Positions 34,778 through 44,219 of a DNA stretch of 64,000 nt are shown piece after piece (positions within the stretch are counted from its first letter, which is position 1; every line of letters starts with the position of its first letter). This DNA comes from Micromonospora chokoriensis (lineage in GTDB: Bacteria; Actinomycetota; Actinomycetes; Mycobacteriales; Micromonosporaceae). Location: contig NZ_LT607409.1 of the NCBI RefSeq assembly GCF_900091505.1, positions 2,046,001-2,110,000 on the forward strand, read 5' to 3'. Under the pieces are notes generated by a model, which was given only the letters and a program-made list of their open reading frames with translations, made no database searches and was not told where the DNA came from. Both the position numbers and the translations under genes were made by a program.

Positions 34778-36691
34778 ATGTGTGGAATCGTGGGTTATGC
34801 GGGCGCGCGCCCCGCGCTGGGCATCGTGCTCGACGGACTGCGGCGGCTGGAATACCGCGGCTACGACTCGGCGGGTGTCGCGATCGTCTGCGACGACCAA
34901 CTGCTGACCGAGAAGAAGGCCGGCAAGCTGGCCAACCTGGAGAAGGTGCTCTCCGAGCGGGCCGCCGACGACCCGACCTCCTGCGCGGCCAGTCCGATCG
35001 GCATCGGTGACGGCACCACCGGCATCGGCCACACCCGGTGGGCCACCCACGGCGGCCCGACCGACCGCAACGCCCACCCGCACGTCGCACCGGACGGCCG
35101 CGTCGCGGTCATCCACAACGGCATCATCGAGAACTTCGCCAAGCTCCGTGCCGAGCTGGAGGCCGACGGGGTCCAGTTCGCCAGCGACACCGACACCGAG
35201 TGCGCCGCCCACCTGCTCTCCGCCGCCCTGGCCGACCTGCGCGCCGCCGGTCAGCCGGACGGCCCGCAGCTGCTCGCCGCCGGCATGCGGGTGGTCTGCC
35301 AGCGACTGGAGGGCGCGTTCACCCTGCTCGCGGTGGATGCCGCCGTGCCCGGCGCGGTCGTCGGCGCCCGGCGCAACTCGCCACTCGTGGTGGGCCGGGG
35401 CGACGGGGAGAACTACCTGGCCAGTGACGTGGCCGCGTTCATCGAGCACACCCGGGAAGCGGTCGAGCTGGGTCAGGACCAGATCGTCCTGATCACCGGT
35501 GACAGCATCGAGATCACCGACTTCGAGGGCCAGCCCGCCGCCGGCAAGGACTTCCACATCGACTGGGACTCCTCGGCCGCGGAGAAGGGCGGCTACGACT
35601 GGTTCATGCTCAAGGAGATCGAGGAGCAGCCGCAGGCCATCGCCGACACGCTGCTCGGCCGGCTCACCGAGACCGGTGAGATCGCCCTCGACGAGGTCCG
35701 CCTCAGCGACCAGGACCTTCGCGACGTCGACAAGATCTTCATCGTGGCGTGCGGCACGGCGTACCACGCCGGGATGGTCGCCAAGTACGCCATCGAGCAC
35801 TGGACCCGGATCCCGTGCGAGGTGGAGCTGGCCAGCGAGTTCCGCTACCGCGACCCGGTGCTCGACCGGTCCACGCTGATCGTGGTGATCTCGCAGTCCG
35901 GCGAGACGATGGACACCCTGATGGCGCTGCGCCACGCCAAGGACCAGAAGGCCCGGGTGCTGGCGATCTGCAACACCAACGGCTCGACCATCCCGCGCGA
36001 GTCCGACGCCGTGCTCTACACCCACGGCGGGCCGGAGATCGCCGTCGCCTCCACCAAGGCGTTCCTCACCCAGGTCGTCGCCTGCTACCTGATCGGCCTG
36101 CACCTGGCCCAGGTGCGCGGCATCAAGTTCGCCGACGAGGTGGGCGCGGTCGTCGCCCAGTTGCAGGAGATCCCCGGCAAGCTGCGTGAGCTGCTCGACC
36201 GGATCGAGCCGGTCCGTGAGCTGGCCCGGGACCTGAAGGACGAGCCGACGGTGCTGTTCATCGGCCGGCACGTCGGCTACCCGGTGGCGCTGGAGGGTGC
36301 CCTGAAGCTCAAGGAGCTGGCGTACATGCACGCCGAGGGCTTCGCGGCCGGCGAGCTGAAGCACGGCCCGATCGCCCTGATCGACAAGGGCACACCGGTG
36401 ATCTGCGTGGTGCCGTCGCCGATCGGCCGGGGCATGCTGCACGACAAGGTCGTCTCCAACATCCAGGAGGTCCGGGCCCGTGGTGCGCGGACCATCGTGA
36501 TCGCCGAGGAGGGCGACGAGGCCGTCGTCCGGTACGCCGACCACCTGATCTACGTGCCGCGTACGCCGACTCTCCTGGCCCCGCTCGTCACCACGGTGCC
36601 GTTGCAGGTGTTCGCCGCCGAGATCGCCGACGCCCGTGGACACGACGTGGACCAGCCCCGCAACCTGGCCAAGTCGGTCACCGTCGAGTAG
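34778..36691 (+). CDS. glmS: Glutamine-fructose-6-phosphate aminotransferase
   Basis: 637 residues. Makes glucosamine-6-phosphate, feeding GlmM. N-terminal glutamine amidotransferase with nucleophile Cys2 (MCGIVGYAGARPA), HTRWATHGGPTDRNAHPH and HNGIIENF; two SIS sugar-isomerase domains (ACGTAYHAGMVAKYAIEHW, SQSGETMDTLMAL; FIGRHVGYPVALEGALKLKE split) and the C-terminal DQPRNLAKSVTVE. Slightly longer than the usual ~610 residues owing to amidotransferase-domain loops. Confidence 0.98.
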   Translation: MCGIVGYAGARPALGIVLDGLRRLEYRGYDSAGVAIVCDDQLLTEKKAGKLANLEKVLSERAADDPTSCAASPIGIGDGTTGIGHTRWATHGGPTDRNAHPHVAPDGRVAVIHNGIIENFAKLRAELEADGVQFASDTDTECAAHLLSAALADLRAAGQPDGPQLLAAGMRVVCQRLEGAFTLLAVDAAVPGAVVGARRNSPLVVGRGDGENYLASDVAAFIEHTREAVELGQDQIVLITGDSIEITDFEGQPAAGKDFHIDWDSSAAEKGGYDWFMLKEIEEQPQAIADTLLGRLTETGEIALDEVRLSDQDLRDVDKIFIVACGTAYHAGMVAKYAIEHWTRIPCEVELASEFRYRDPVLDRSTLIVVISQSGETMDTLMALRHAKDQKARVLAICNTNGSTIPRESDAVLYTHGGPEIAVASTKAFLTQVVACYLIGLHLAQVRGIKFADEVGAVVAQLQEIPGKLRELLDRIEPVRELARDLKDEPTVLFIGRHVGYPVALEGALKLKELAYMHAEGFAAGELKHGPIALIDKGTPVICVVPSPIGRGMLHDKVVSNIQEVRARGARTIVIAEEGDEAVVRYADHLIYVPRTPTLLAPLVTTVPLQVFAAEIADARGHDVDQPRNLAKSVTVE

Positions 36692-36695
36692 TCGC

Positions 36696-38288
36696 TCAGC
36701 GGCCCAACACGACCCGGGCCATCCCGTCCAGCGCGGGATTGCCCGGGTCCCAGTAACCGGTGTGGCCGCCCCGACCACCGTCGAAGACCCGGCCACCGAA
36801 ACCCGGGGCCGACGGGTCGTGACCGAACCACAGCTCATGCCCGGTCCGGTCGGGCCAACCGAGCACCGCGGCCAGCGGCGCCGCACCCAGCAGGGCGCGG
36901 CGCCCCAGCTCGTCCGCCGACCGGGCCGCGCGGATCACGTCGCCGGAAGCGCTGCTCGCCCAGACCTCCCCGGGCGGCACGCCCAACTCGCTGGCGTGCG
37001 CCGCGCCGACCCCGGGCGAGCCGACGAAGACCAGCGCGTCAGCATCCAGCCCGTGCTCCCGCGCGGCCACACCCACCACCAGCGACCCGTAACTGTGCCC
37101 GAGCACTGTCTGCCGGGCCGGTGGCCCCTCATGGGTGGCCCGCAGCCCCTCCTGGAAGCGGTGCAGCGCCGGACCGGCGTCGCGTGCCTGGCCCGCCGAG
37201 GCAGCCTCGGTCAGGGAGTCCGGAGCGTCGTAGTCCAACCAGAGCACCGCCGCGCTGCGGTCATCCGGGGCGAGCGCCGCGCACCGGTCCAACACCCGCG
37301 CCGCCCTGCCCAGCTCGCCGGGGGCGTCGTCCAGGCCGGCGGTCATCCCCGGCACGTACGTCAGCACCCGGTCGGCCCGGTCCGGGTCGCCGAGCGCCAT
37401 CACCACCCGGCCCTCACCGGCCGGATCCAACCCGAGCAGGTAAGCCCGGGGCTCCCCGCCGGCAGCCAGCCGTGCGGCCAGCGCGTCCAGGCCGGCCAAC
37501 CGGCCGACGACCCCACGCAGCCGAAGCGACGTGAGTGGCAGGGGCGGCACCCGGGACAGCAGGTCGCGCCGCTCGGCCAGCAGCTCCTCCCGCCACACTC
37601 CGAGGTGCAGCCGGTTGGCCTGGTCGCGGTCGGTCGCCGGCACGCCGTTCCACCGGCCGACCAGTGCCGGCTCGTGCCCGATCAGCCACCGTCGCTGCGC
37701 CGGTGTCAGGCCTGACCACCAGGCGTGGACCAGAGCCGGCGAGGCATCCAGGGCCGGTCGGCCCGGCGGTGGCGGGGACGCCCACCCGGTGCTGGCAGCC
37801 CGGGCCAGCTCGTCCAACCGGTCGGCGGCGAGCCGGTCGGCGACGCCCGCCTCGTCGAGCGCGTCCCGCAGGGCGGCCGTCACCCCGGCGACCGCCACGC
37901 CGTCCCGCTCGGTCGACCGTTGTCGAACGGGATCGACGTGCACCAGACCCGAACGGTCCACCACCAGGCCGGCCGCCTCTGCCTGGGCGACCGCGGCGGC
38001 GAGCCGCGCCTTCGCCACCGTCAGCCGTCCGGCCAGCTCGGCAAGCACCTGATCGGCCTCGATCAGTGCGGGCGCGACCGACGTCAGCTCGCCCTGCAGA
38101 GCCACGAGCCGGGAGCCCGCCGCGACGGCCGCCACGCCGGACCAGGCGTCGCGCAACCGGCCGCCCGCCGCCCGCAGCTCACCGGCGCGACGGTCGACCG
38201 GCCCGGTCAGCCCGGACCAGGCCACCCCGGCGGCCCGCCACCCGCTCGGGTCGGCTGCCCACAGTTGCCGGTAACCGACGCTGCTCAC
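36696..38288 (-). CDS. DUF1023 alpha/beta hydrolase
   Basis: 530 residues from a GTG overlapping the upstream stop (GTGA). Helical WXG/ESX-like N-terminal part (VSSVGYRQLWAADPSGWRAA), then a DUF1023 hydrolase domain: YLLGLDPAGEGRVVMALGDP, VLTYVPGM, nucleophile elbow LGHSYGSLV, FVGSPGVGAAHASELG, and a C-terminal His in GGHTGYWD. Actinobacterial proteins of this type pair with a small WXG-like partner, as here. Substrate unknown. Confidence 0.88.
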   Translation of the reverse strand: MSSVGYRQLWAADPSGWRAAGVAWSGLTGPVDRRAGELRAAGGRLRDAWSGVAAVAAGSRLVALQGELTSVAPALIEADQVLAELAGRLTVAKARLAAAVAQAEAAGLVVDRSGLVHVDPVRQRSTERDGVAVAGVTAALRDALDEAGVADRLAADRLDELARAASTGWASPPPPGRPALDASPALVHAWWSGLTPAQRRWLIGHEPALVGRWNGVPATDRDQANRLHLGVWREELLAERRDLLSRVPPLPLTSLRLRGVVGRLAGLDALAARLAAGGEPRAYLLGLDPAGEGRVVMALGDPDRADRVLTYVPGMTAGLDDAPGELGRAARVLDRCAALAPDDRSAAVLWLDYDAPDSLTEAASAGQARDAGPALHRFQEGLRATHEGPPARQTVLGHSYGSLVVGVAAREHGLDADALVFVGSPGVGAAHASELGVPPGEVWASSASGDVIRAARSADELGRRALLGAAPLAAVLGWPDRTGHELWFGHDPSAPGFGGRVFDGGRGGHTGYWDPGNPALDGMARVVLGR

Positions 38289-38581
38289 CGGGGCAGGGCG
38301 GCGAAGCGGTCGGCGGCTCGGTCGTCGACGGTCTCGTACGCCTCGGCTGCCACCCGCACCCCCTGCGAGGTCTCCTCGACCCGGGTGCCCAACCGGCAGA
38401 GCCAGGTGTGCGCGGCCGACTCCAGCCCGGCCAGGGCCGCGCCGGCTCGCCACTCGGGTGCCGCGACCAGCAACCCGGGCGTCCCGGCGAGGCCCAGCGC
38501 CAGCCGGTGCGCCTCGCCGTCGAGCGTGCCGGCGACCGCCCGCAACTCCTTCGGCCGGACGACGAACGACTCATCGGTCAT
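38285..38581 (-). CDS. Small WXG100-like helical protein, partner of the DUF1023 hydrolase
   Basis: 98 residues, predicted all-helical (VVRPKELRAVAGTLDGEAHRL, AGLESAAHTWLCRLGTRVEET) like ESX/EsxA-type or DUF6317-like small proteins. Cotranscribed with and overlapping the hydrolase gene by four bases. No clear WXG motif; the assignment rests on size, helical pattern and partner. Confidence 0.75.
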   Translation of the reverse strand: MTDESFVVRPKELRAVAGTLDGEAHRLALGLAGTPGLLVAAPEWRAGAALAGLESAAHTWLCRLGTRVEETSQGVRVAAEAYETVDDRAADRFAALPR

Positions 38582-38743
38582 GACTCCACCCCCGTGGACG
38601 ATCGGCTTGGACGCGCTGACGCTAGGCGCGTACCGGTGGCCGTCTCGTGCCCTGTGGACAACCGGCGGTGAGCCGTACCCCGGCCTGTCCACAGGCGTTG
38701 CCCAGCGCGGACCCGACGGCTAATCTGCGGCCCCGAGCGCCGG

Positions 38744-38749
38744 TAGGGT
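38744..38749 (+). promoter_or_regulatory. -10 box of acpS (leaderless type)
   Basis: TAGGGT, six bases before the GTG at 38756. No ribosome site between. Confidence 0.45.
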
Positions 38750-38752
38750 GAT

Positions 38753-39124
38753 GTGGTGATCGTCGCCGTCGGCATCGACGTGGTCCTGGTCGACCGGTTC
38801 GCCCGGGCGCTGGCCCGGACGCCGCCGCTCGCCGACCGGCTCTTCACCACGACCGAGCGGCACACCCGCGCCGGTGCACCACGCTCGTCGGAGTCGCTCG
38901 CCGCCCGCTTCGCCGCCAAGGAGGCGGTGGCCAAGGCACTCGGCGCTCCGGCCGGGTTGAGCTGGCACGACTGCGAGATCGTGTCCGACCCGGACGGCCG
39001 CCCCCGGCTCGCCGTCTCCGGCACCGTCGCCGCGGCGGCGCAGGCGCGTGGTGTCAACCACTGGCATCTGTCGTTGTCGCACGACGGTGGGATCGCGTCG
39101 GCGATGGTGGTAGCGGAGCGGTGA
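38753..39124 (+). CDS. acpS: Holo-[acyl-carrier-protein] synthase
   Basis: About 122 residues. Transfers phosphopantetheine to acyl carrier protein. Metal/catalytic motifs [15 protein letters not shown] (Asp of GID) and [14 protein letters not shown] (KEA) are intact; C-terminal [10 protein letters not shown]. Two consecutive GTG codons (38753, 38756) are possible starts; spacing to the TAGGGT box favours the second. Confidence 0.95.
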   Translation: MVIVAVGIDVVLVDRFARALARTPPLADRLFTTTERHTRAGAPRSSESLAARFAAKEAVAKALGAPAGLSWHDCEIVSDPDGRPRLAVSGTVAAAAQARGVNHWHLSLSHDGGIASAMVVAER

Positions 39125-39179
39125 CGTCGGCTGGGCGGGCCGATCCGGCCCACCCGCGAACGGGATGGGACGGGGTGGC

Positions 39180-40649
39180 ATGAGATCGGTGTGGCGGGTG
39201 GCCGACGTGCGGGCGGCCGAGGCGGGGCTGATGGGCACACTGCCGGAGGGGACGCTGATGCAGCGTGCCGCCGCCGGGCTGGCCCGCCGGGTCGCACTCC
39301 TGCTCGACGAACGCGGCGGGGTCTACGGGGGCCGGGTGCTGCTGCTGGTCGGTTCCGGTGACAACGGCGGCGACGCCCTGTACGCGGGGGAGCGGTTGGC
39401 CCGCCGGGGTGTCCACGTGTCCGCCCTGCTGCTCACCCCCGGGCGCGCGCACGCCGCCGGGCTGGCCGCGCTGCGCGCGGCCGGCGGTCGGCTGGTGCCG
39501 CAGCCCACCGGCCCGGTCGACCTGGTCCTCGACGGGATCGTCGGCATCGGTGGCACCGGTGGGCTGCGGGCGAACGCGGACGAGGTGGTCCAACGCCTCG
39601 GTGAGCTGCGGGGGCGGGACGGTGCGCGGGCCACTGTCGTGGCGGTGGACGTGCCGAGCGGGGTCGCGGTGGACACCGGCCACGTTCCGCTGTCCGCGTC
39701 CGGCCGGCCGACCGCCGTGCGGGCCGACGTGACGGTGGCGTTCGGCGCGCTGAAGCCCGCACTCGTGGTCGGCCCGGCCGCCGCCCTGGCCGGGCAGGTG
39801 GAGTTGGTCGACATCGGGCTGCGGCCGTGGCTGCGAGGCACCCCGGCGCTACGGGTCACCGAGTGGTCCGACCTGGTCGAGTGGTGGCCGGAGCTGGGAC
39901 CGGCGTCGGAGAAGTACACCCGGGGTGTGGTGGGGGTCGCCACCGGCTCGGAGACCTATCCGGGTGCCGCGGTGCTCTCCGTCGGCGGGGCTCTGGCCGG
40001 GCCGACCGGCCTGGTCCGCTACGCCGGCAGCGCCCGCGCAGAGGTGCTGCACCAGCACCCCTCGGTGATCGCCGGCGGACGGGTCGCCGACGCGGGCCGG
40101 GTGCAGGCCTGGGTGTGCGGCTCCGGGTTGGGCACCGGCGCGGACGCGGCGGCCGAGCTGCGTGCCGTCCTGGCCGCCCCGGTGCCGGTGGTGCTCGACG
40201 CCGACGCGTTGACCCTGCTGGTGGACGGCTCGCTCGCCGACCGGCTGCGGGGCCGGGACGCGCCGATCGTGGTCACCCCGCACGACCGTGAGTTCACCCG
40301 ACTCTGCGGGGAGGAGCCCGGCGCCGACCGGGTCGGCTCCGCGCTGCGGCTGGCCGCCTGGATGAACGCCGTGGTGCTGCTCAAGGGGGACCGCACGGTG
40401 ATCGGCACCCCGGACGGTCGGGCGTACGTCAACCCGACCGGCACCCCCGCGCTGGCCACCGGCGGCACCGGCGACGTGCTGGCCGGGCTGCTCGGCTCGC
40501 TGCTGGCCGCCGGAGTGCCCGCCGACCGGGCGGCGGCCTCGGCCGCGTACCTGCACGGGCTCGCCGGTCGGGAGGCGGCCCGGGGCGGGCCGGTGACCGC
40601 GCCCGACGTGGTCACCGCGCTTCGCCCGGTTGTCGCCCGGCTGGGCTGA
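39180..40649 (+). CDS. nnrDE: Bifunctional NAD(P)H-hydrate epimerase / ADP-dependent dehydratase
   Basis: 489 residues. Repairs hydrated NAD(P)H. N-terminal YjeF_N epimerase domain (LVGSGDNGGDALYAGERLA, DGIVGIGGTGGL, VAVDVPSGV) and C-terminal carbohydrate-kinase-like dehydratase (GVATGSETYPGAAVLSVGGA, VLLKGDRTVIGTPDG, NPTGTPALATGGTGDVLAG). Normal fused arrangement. Follows acpS by 55 bases that include a GC-rich hairpin. Confidence 0.96.
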   Translation: MRSVWRVADVRAAEAGLMGTLPEGTLMQRAAAGLARRVALLLDERGGVYGGRVLLLVGSGDNGGDALYAGERLARRGVHVSALLLTPGRAHAAGLAALRAAGGRLVPQPTGPVDLVLDGIVGIGGTGGLRANADEVVQRLGELRGRDGARATVVAVDVPSGVAVDTGHVPLSASGRPTAVRADVTVAFGALKPALVVGPAAALAGQVELVDIGLRPWLRGTPALRVTEWSDLVEWWPELGPASEKYTRGVVGVATGSETYPGAAVLSVGGALAGPTGLVRYAGSARAEVLHQHPSVIAGGRVADAGRVQAWVCGSGLGTGADAAAELRAVLAAPVPVVLDADALTLLVDGSLADRLRGRDAPIVVTPHDREFTRLCGEEPGADRVGSALRLAAWMNAVVLLKGDRTVIGTPDGRAYVNPTGTPALATGGTGDVLAGLLGSLLAAGVPADRAAASAAYLHGLAGREAARGGPVTAPDVVTALRPVVARLG

Positions 40650-40717
40650 CCGTGCCGACCCCGCCGGATCGGCGCCCGGGGGCGTGCGTCGCCGCCCCCG
40701 GTGATCACGACGGAAAG

Positions 40718-40723
40718 TAGGCT
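40718..40723 (+). promoter_or_regulatory. -10 box of alr (leaderless type)
   Basis: TAGGCT six bases before ATG 40730, no Shine-Dalgarno. Confidence 0.5.
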
Positions 40724-40729
40724 GGGCGT

Positions 40730-41848
40730 ATGTGGCAGGCCGAGGTACGCGTCGATCTTGACGCCATCCGCGAGAACGTGAGCCGACTCCGCTCCGGCAC
40801 CACCGCCGAGCTGATGGCGGTGGTGAAGGCCGACGGGTACGGCCACGGCATGCTCCCGGCCGCCCGCGCGGCGCTCGACGCCGGCGCGGACTGGCTCGGT
40901 GTCTGCACCCTCGACGAAGCGCTCACGCTGCGCCGGGGCGGGGTGACAGCGCCCGTCCTGGCCTGGCTGCTCGCGCCGGGGCTGCCGCTGCACGAGGGGA
41001 TCAGCGCCGGGGTGGACCTGGGCGCGGCCAGCCTGCCGCAACTGAACGAGATGATCGAGGCGAGCCGGCTCGCCGGGCGTCCCGCCCGCCTGCACCTGAA
41101 GATCGACACCGGGCTGTCCCGGGGCGGCGCGACCGTCGCCGACTGGCCGGGGCTGCTGGACGCCGCCGCTAAGGCGCAGGCCGACGGCCTGATCGAGGTG
41201 GTCGGTGTGTGGAGCCACTTCGTGTACGCGGACTCGCCCGGCCACCCCACCACCGACCGCCAGTTGGCCGTCTTCCACGAGGGGTTGGCCATGGTCGAGC
41301 GGGCCGGGCTGCGACCGCGCTGGCGGCACCTCGCCAACTCGGCGGCCACCCTGACCCGCCCGGACACCCACTTCGACCTGGTCCGCCCCGGCATCGCCAT
41401 CTACGGCCTCTCCCCGGTCACCGGCGAGACGTACGGGCTGCGACCGGCGATGACCGCCCGGGCCCGGGTCATGCTCACCAAGCGGGTGCCCGCCGGCACC
41501 GGCGTCTCCTACGGGCACACCTACACCACCGAGGCCGACGCGAACCTGGCCGTCGTCCCGCTCGGGTACGCCGACGGAGTTCCCCGGCACGCGTCCAACA
41601 CCGGGCCGGTGCAGCTCGCCGGGGCGCGAAGGACCATCTCGGGGCGGGTCTGCATGGACCAGTTCGTGATCGACTGCGGCGACGACCCGGTGGCCGACGG
41701 CGACGTGGCGACCCTGTTCGGCAGCGGCGTCGACGGCGAACCGACAGCCGACGACTGGGCCGAGGCGGTCGGCACGATCAACTACGAGATCGTCACCCGC
41801 TTCGGCGGTACCCGGGTGCCCCGGGTCTACGACGGCGAACGGCCATGA
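40730..41848 (+). CDS. alr: Alanine racemase
   Basis: 372 residues. Interconverts L- and D-alanine for peptidoglycan. PLP lysine Lys33 in VVKADGYGHG, catalytic-Tyr region GTGVSYGHTY, PLP-phosphate loops and RPGIAIYGLSP. Its stop overlaps the next start (ATGA). Confidence 0.97.
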   Translation: MWQAEVRVDLDAIRENVSRLRSGTTAELMAVVKADGYGHGMLPAARAALDAGADWLGVCTLDEALTLRRGGVTAPVLAWLLAPGLPLHEGISAGVDLGAASLPQLNEMIEASRLAGRPARLHLKIDTGLSRGGATVADWPGLLDAAAKAQADGLIEVVGVWSHFVYADSPGHPTTDRQLAVFHEGLAMVERAGLRPRWRHLANSAATLTRPDTHFDLVRPGIAIYGLSPVTGETYGLRPAMTARARVMLTKRVPAGTGVSYGHTYTTEADANLAVVPLGYADGVPRHASNTGPVQLAGARRTISGRVCMDQFVIDCGDDPVADGDVATLFGSGVDGEPTADDWAEAVGTINYEIVTRFGGTRVPRVYDGERP

Positions 41849-42948
41849 GCTACCGCATCCCGCGTCCGCGTACCGCTGCGGGTCGGGTCGCCGGCATCGT
41901 CGGCGCCGCGGTGGGGGTGGCCGCGGCGGGCCTGGCGGCCGGCGTCGCGACCGAACGCACACTGGTCCGCCGCTTCAAGGCCGACCCGACCGACCGCTAC
42001 GCGCACGAGACGTTCGGTGAGCAGCGGTACGACGAGGCGTTCCGTCTGGAGCTGCCGGACGGCACGGACATCCACGTCGAGGTGGTCGAGCCGACCCGGC
42101 CGGTGTCGGGGCATCCGACAGTGGTGCTGGTGCACGGCTTCTGCCTGGACATGGGGACGTTCCACTTCCAACGCCAGATGCTCGCCGAGCGCGGTGACTA
42201 CCGGATCGTGGCGTACGACCAGCCCGGTCACGGCCGCTCCGGCCGGTTGGAGACCGGGGAGTACGACCTCGCGGTGCTCGGCCGGACGCTGCGTCAGGTG
42301 ATCGACCGGACTGCGCCGGACGGGCCGCTGATCCTGGTCGGGCACTCGATGGGCGGCATGACCATCATGGCGTTCGCCGAGTTGTTCCCGGAGCTGTTCG
42401 GTGACCGGGTGGTGGGCACCGTCCTGATGGCCACGTCGGGCGGGCTCGTCGCGGAGACCAAGCTGGTCGCACCCGCGCTGCTCGGCCGGGTCGGCGGCCC
42501 GGTGCTCTACATGGTCAGCAACGCCACCCGGTACGGCGGGCCGGTCATCGACAGGGCCCGCAAGTCGACGTCGAACGTGGCCTGGCTGCTGACCCGCAAG
42601 TACGGCTTCGGCACCCGCAAGCCCAGCCCGGCGCTGGTGTCCTACGTGGAGACGATGAACTCCCGGACGTCGGCTGACACTGTCACCCGCTATCTGCGTA
42701 CGCTGGCCACCCACTCGCGCTTCCCGGCGCTGGCGGCGCTGGCGGCGACCCCGGTCCTGGTGGTGGTCGGCGACAAGGACATGATCACTCCGGTGACCCA
42801 CTCCGAGGAGATCGTCCGGCGGCTGCCGCACGCCGAGTTCGTGAAGATCAAAGACAGTGGTCACGTGGTGATGCTGGAGCACGCCGACGAGGTCAACGCC
42901 GCGCTCGCGCGGTTCCTCGATTCGATCGCAGAGCCGGAGGAACGGTGA
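41845..42948 (+). CDS. Alpha/beta-hydrolase with N-terminal membrane anchor
   Basis: 367 residues. A hydrophobic segment at about 14-35 (VAGIVGAAVGVAAAGLAAGV) is followed by a standard hydrolase: oxyanion VLVHGFCLDMG, nucleophile GHSMGGM, acid in VVGDKDMITP and His in KDSGHVVMLEHAD. Translationally coupled to alr and tsaE. Common in this position in Micromonosporaceae and Streptomyces; substrate unknown. Confidence 0.9.
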   Translation: MSYRIPRPRTAAGRVAGIVGAAVGVAAAGLAAGVATERTLVRRFKADPTDRYAHETFGEQRYDEAFRLELPDGTDIHVEVVEPTRPVSGHPTVVLVHGFCLDMGTFHFQRQMLAERGDYRIVAYDQPGHGRSGRLETGEYDLAVLGRTLRQVIDRTAPDGPLILVGHSMGGMTIMAFAELFPELFGDRVVGTVLMATSGGLVAETKLVAPALLGRVGGPVLYMVSNATRYGGPVIDRARKSTSNVAWLLTRKYGFGTRKPSPALVSYVETMNSRTSADTVTRYLRTLATHSRFPALAALAATPVLVVVGDKDMITPVTHSEEIVRRLPHAEFVKIKDSGHVVMLEHADEVNAALARFLDSIAEPEER

Positions 42949-43427
42949 GTCACGTCGTCAAACTGCCGACCGTCGAGGACACCCGGGAGTTCGGCCGCCG
43001 CCTGGCCGGGCTGCTGCGCGCCGGCGACCTGGTGCTGTTGACCGGCCCGCTGGGCGCCGGCAAGACAGCCCTCACGCAGGGCATCGGCGCCGGGCTCGGT
43101 GTGCTCGGAGACGTCACCTCGCCGACGTTCGTGATCGCCCGGGTGCACCGGCCCGACCCGACCCTGGGCGGTCGGGTGGCGCTGGTGCACGCCGACGCGT
43201 ACCGGTTGGGGGCTGCCACCGATCCGCGCGCCGAGATCGACGATCTGGACCTCGACGCTTCGGTGGACGACTCGGTGACGGTGGTGGAGTGGGGCGAGGG
43301 CCTGGTCGAGCAGCTGGTCGACGCGCACCTGCGGGTACGGATCGACCGCCGCGACGACGACACCCGCGTCGTCGAGCTGGATCCGGTCGGTGGTGACTGG
43401 GCTCGGCGGCTCGCCGACCTGGGTTAG
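42945..43427 (+). CDS. tsaE: tRNA t6A biosynthesis ATPase TsaE
   Basis: 160 residues from GTG, overlapping the hydrolase stop. P-loop GPLGAGKT (34-41), SPTFVIARVH, HADAYRLG and VVEWGEGL. Needed with TsaB and TsaD to make threonylcarbamoyl-adenosine on ANN-decoding tRNAs. Confidence 0.96.
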   Translation: MSHVVKLPTVEDTREFGRRLAGLLRAGDLVLLTGPLGAGKTALTQGIGAGLGVLGDVTSPTFVIARVHRPDPTLGGRVALVHADAYRLGAATDPRAEIDDLDLDASVDDSVTVVEWGEGLVEQLVDAHLRVRIDRRDDDTRVVELDPVGGDWARRLADLG

Positions 43428-43508
43428 TCTCCGACCGGGCTGGGCCGGCCGCTGTCGTACCCGATGCCTAGAGTGCGGGGGACCGACCCGCGCTGTGAGA
43501 GGTTCCTG

Positions 43509-44210
43509 ATGCCCGACGACGCCCCCGCCCTGGACCTGCTGGCCCTGCTCCCGGAGCAGTGGCGTGCCATGCTCACCCCGCACCTGGACGCGGCGCGCAC
43601 CGCCGCGCTGGGCGAGTTCGTCGCCCGCGAATACGCGACGCAGACCGTCTTCCCGCCGGTGGAGGACCTGTTCTCGGCCTACCGGCTGTGCCCGCCGCAG
43701 GCCACCCGGGTGCTGATCCTCGGTCAGGACCCCTACCACCGGGCCGGGCAGGCGCACGGGTTGAGCTTCAGTGTCCGCGAGGGTGTGACGGTGCCGCCGT
43801 CGTTGCGCAACGTCTTCAAGGAGTTGGGCGAGGACGTCGGGGTTCCCAAGCCGCGCAGCGGCAACCTCGACGGTTGGGCCGCCCAGGGTGTGCTGCTGCT
43901 CAACGCGGTGTTGACCGTCCGCCAGGCCACGCCGGGCTCGCACGCCAACGCCGGTTGGGAGGAGTTCACCGACGCCACCATCCGGGCGCTGGACGCGTCG
44001 CCGGACCGGGTGGTCTTCCTGCTCTGGGGTGGCTACGCCCGCAAGAAGGCCGCCCTGGTCACCAACCCGCAGCACGTGGTGCTGGAGGCCGGCCACCCCA
44101 GCCCGATGAACCCGCGCGGCTTCCTCGGCAGCCGACCGTTCAGCGCGGCCAACAAGGCTCTCGCCGATGCCGGCCTGCCCACCATCGACTGGGAGCGCAC
44201 CGCCGGCTGA
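43509..44210 (+). CDS. ung: Uracil-DNA glycosylase (family 1)
   Basis: 233 residues. Active-site GQDPYHRAGQAHGLSFS with Asp74, NVFKELG, LLLNAVLTV, LLWGGYARKK and the His loop GHPSP. GAGAGG ribosome site; a TAGAGT hexamer lies about 35 bases upstream of the ATG. Removes uracil from DNA. Ends two bases from the convergent gene. Confidence 0.98.
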   Translation: MPDDAPALDLLALLPEQWRAMLTPHLDAARTAALGEFVAREYATQTVFPPVEDLFSAYRLCPPQATRVLILGQDPYHRAGQAHGLSFSVREGVTVPPSLRNVFKELGEDVGVPKPRSGNLDGWAAQGVLLLNAVLTVRQATPGSHANAGWEEFTDATIRALDASPDRVVFLLWGGYARKKAALVTNPQHVVLEAGHPSPMNPRGFLGSRPFSAANKALADAGLPTIDWERTAG

Positions 44211-44219
44211 GCTCAGCCG
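44204..44219. other. 16-bp perfect palindrome containing both convergent stop codons
   Basis: CGGCTGAGCTCAGCCG; the TGA of ung and the stop of the minus-strand gene are the two halves. Could be a very compact bidirectional hairpin. Confidence 0.7.
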
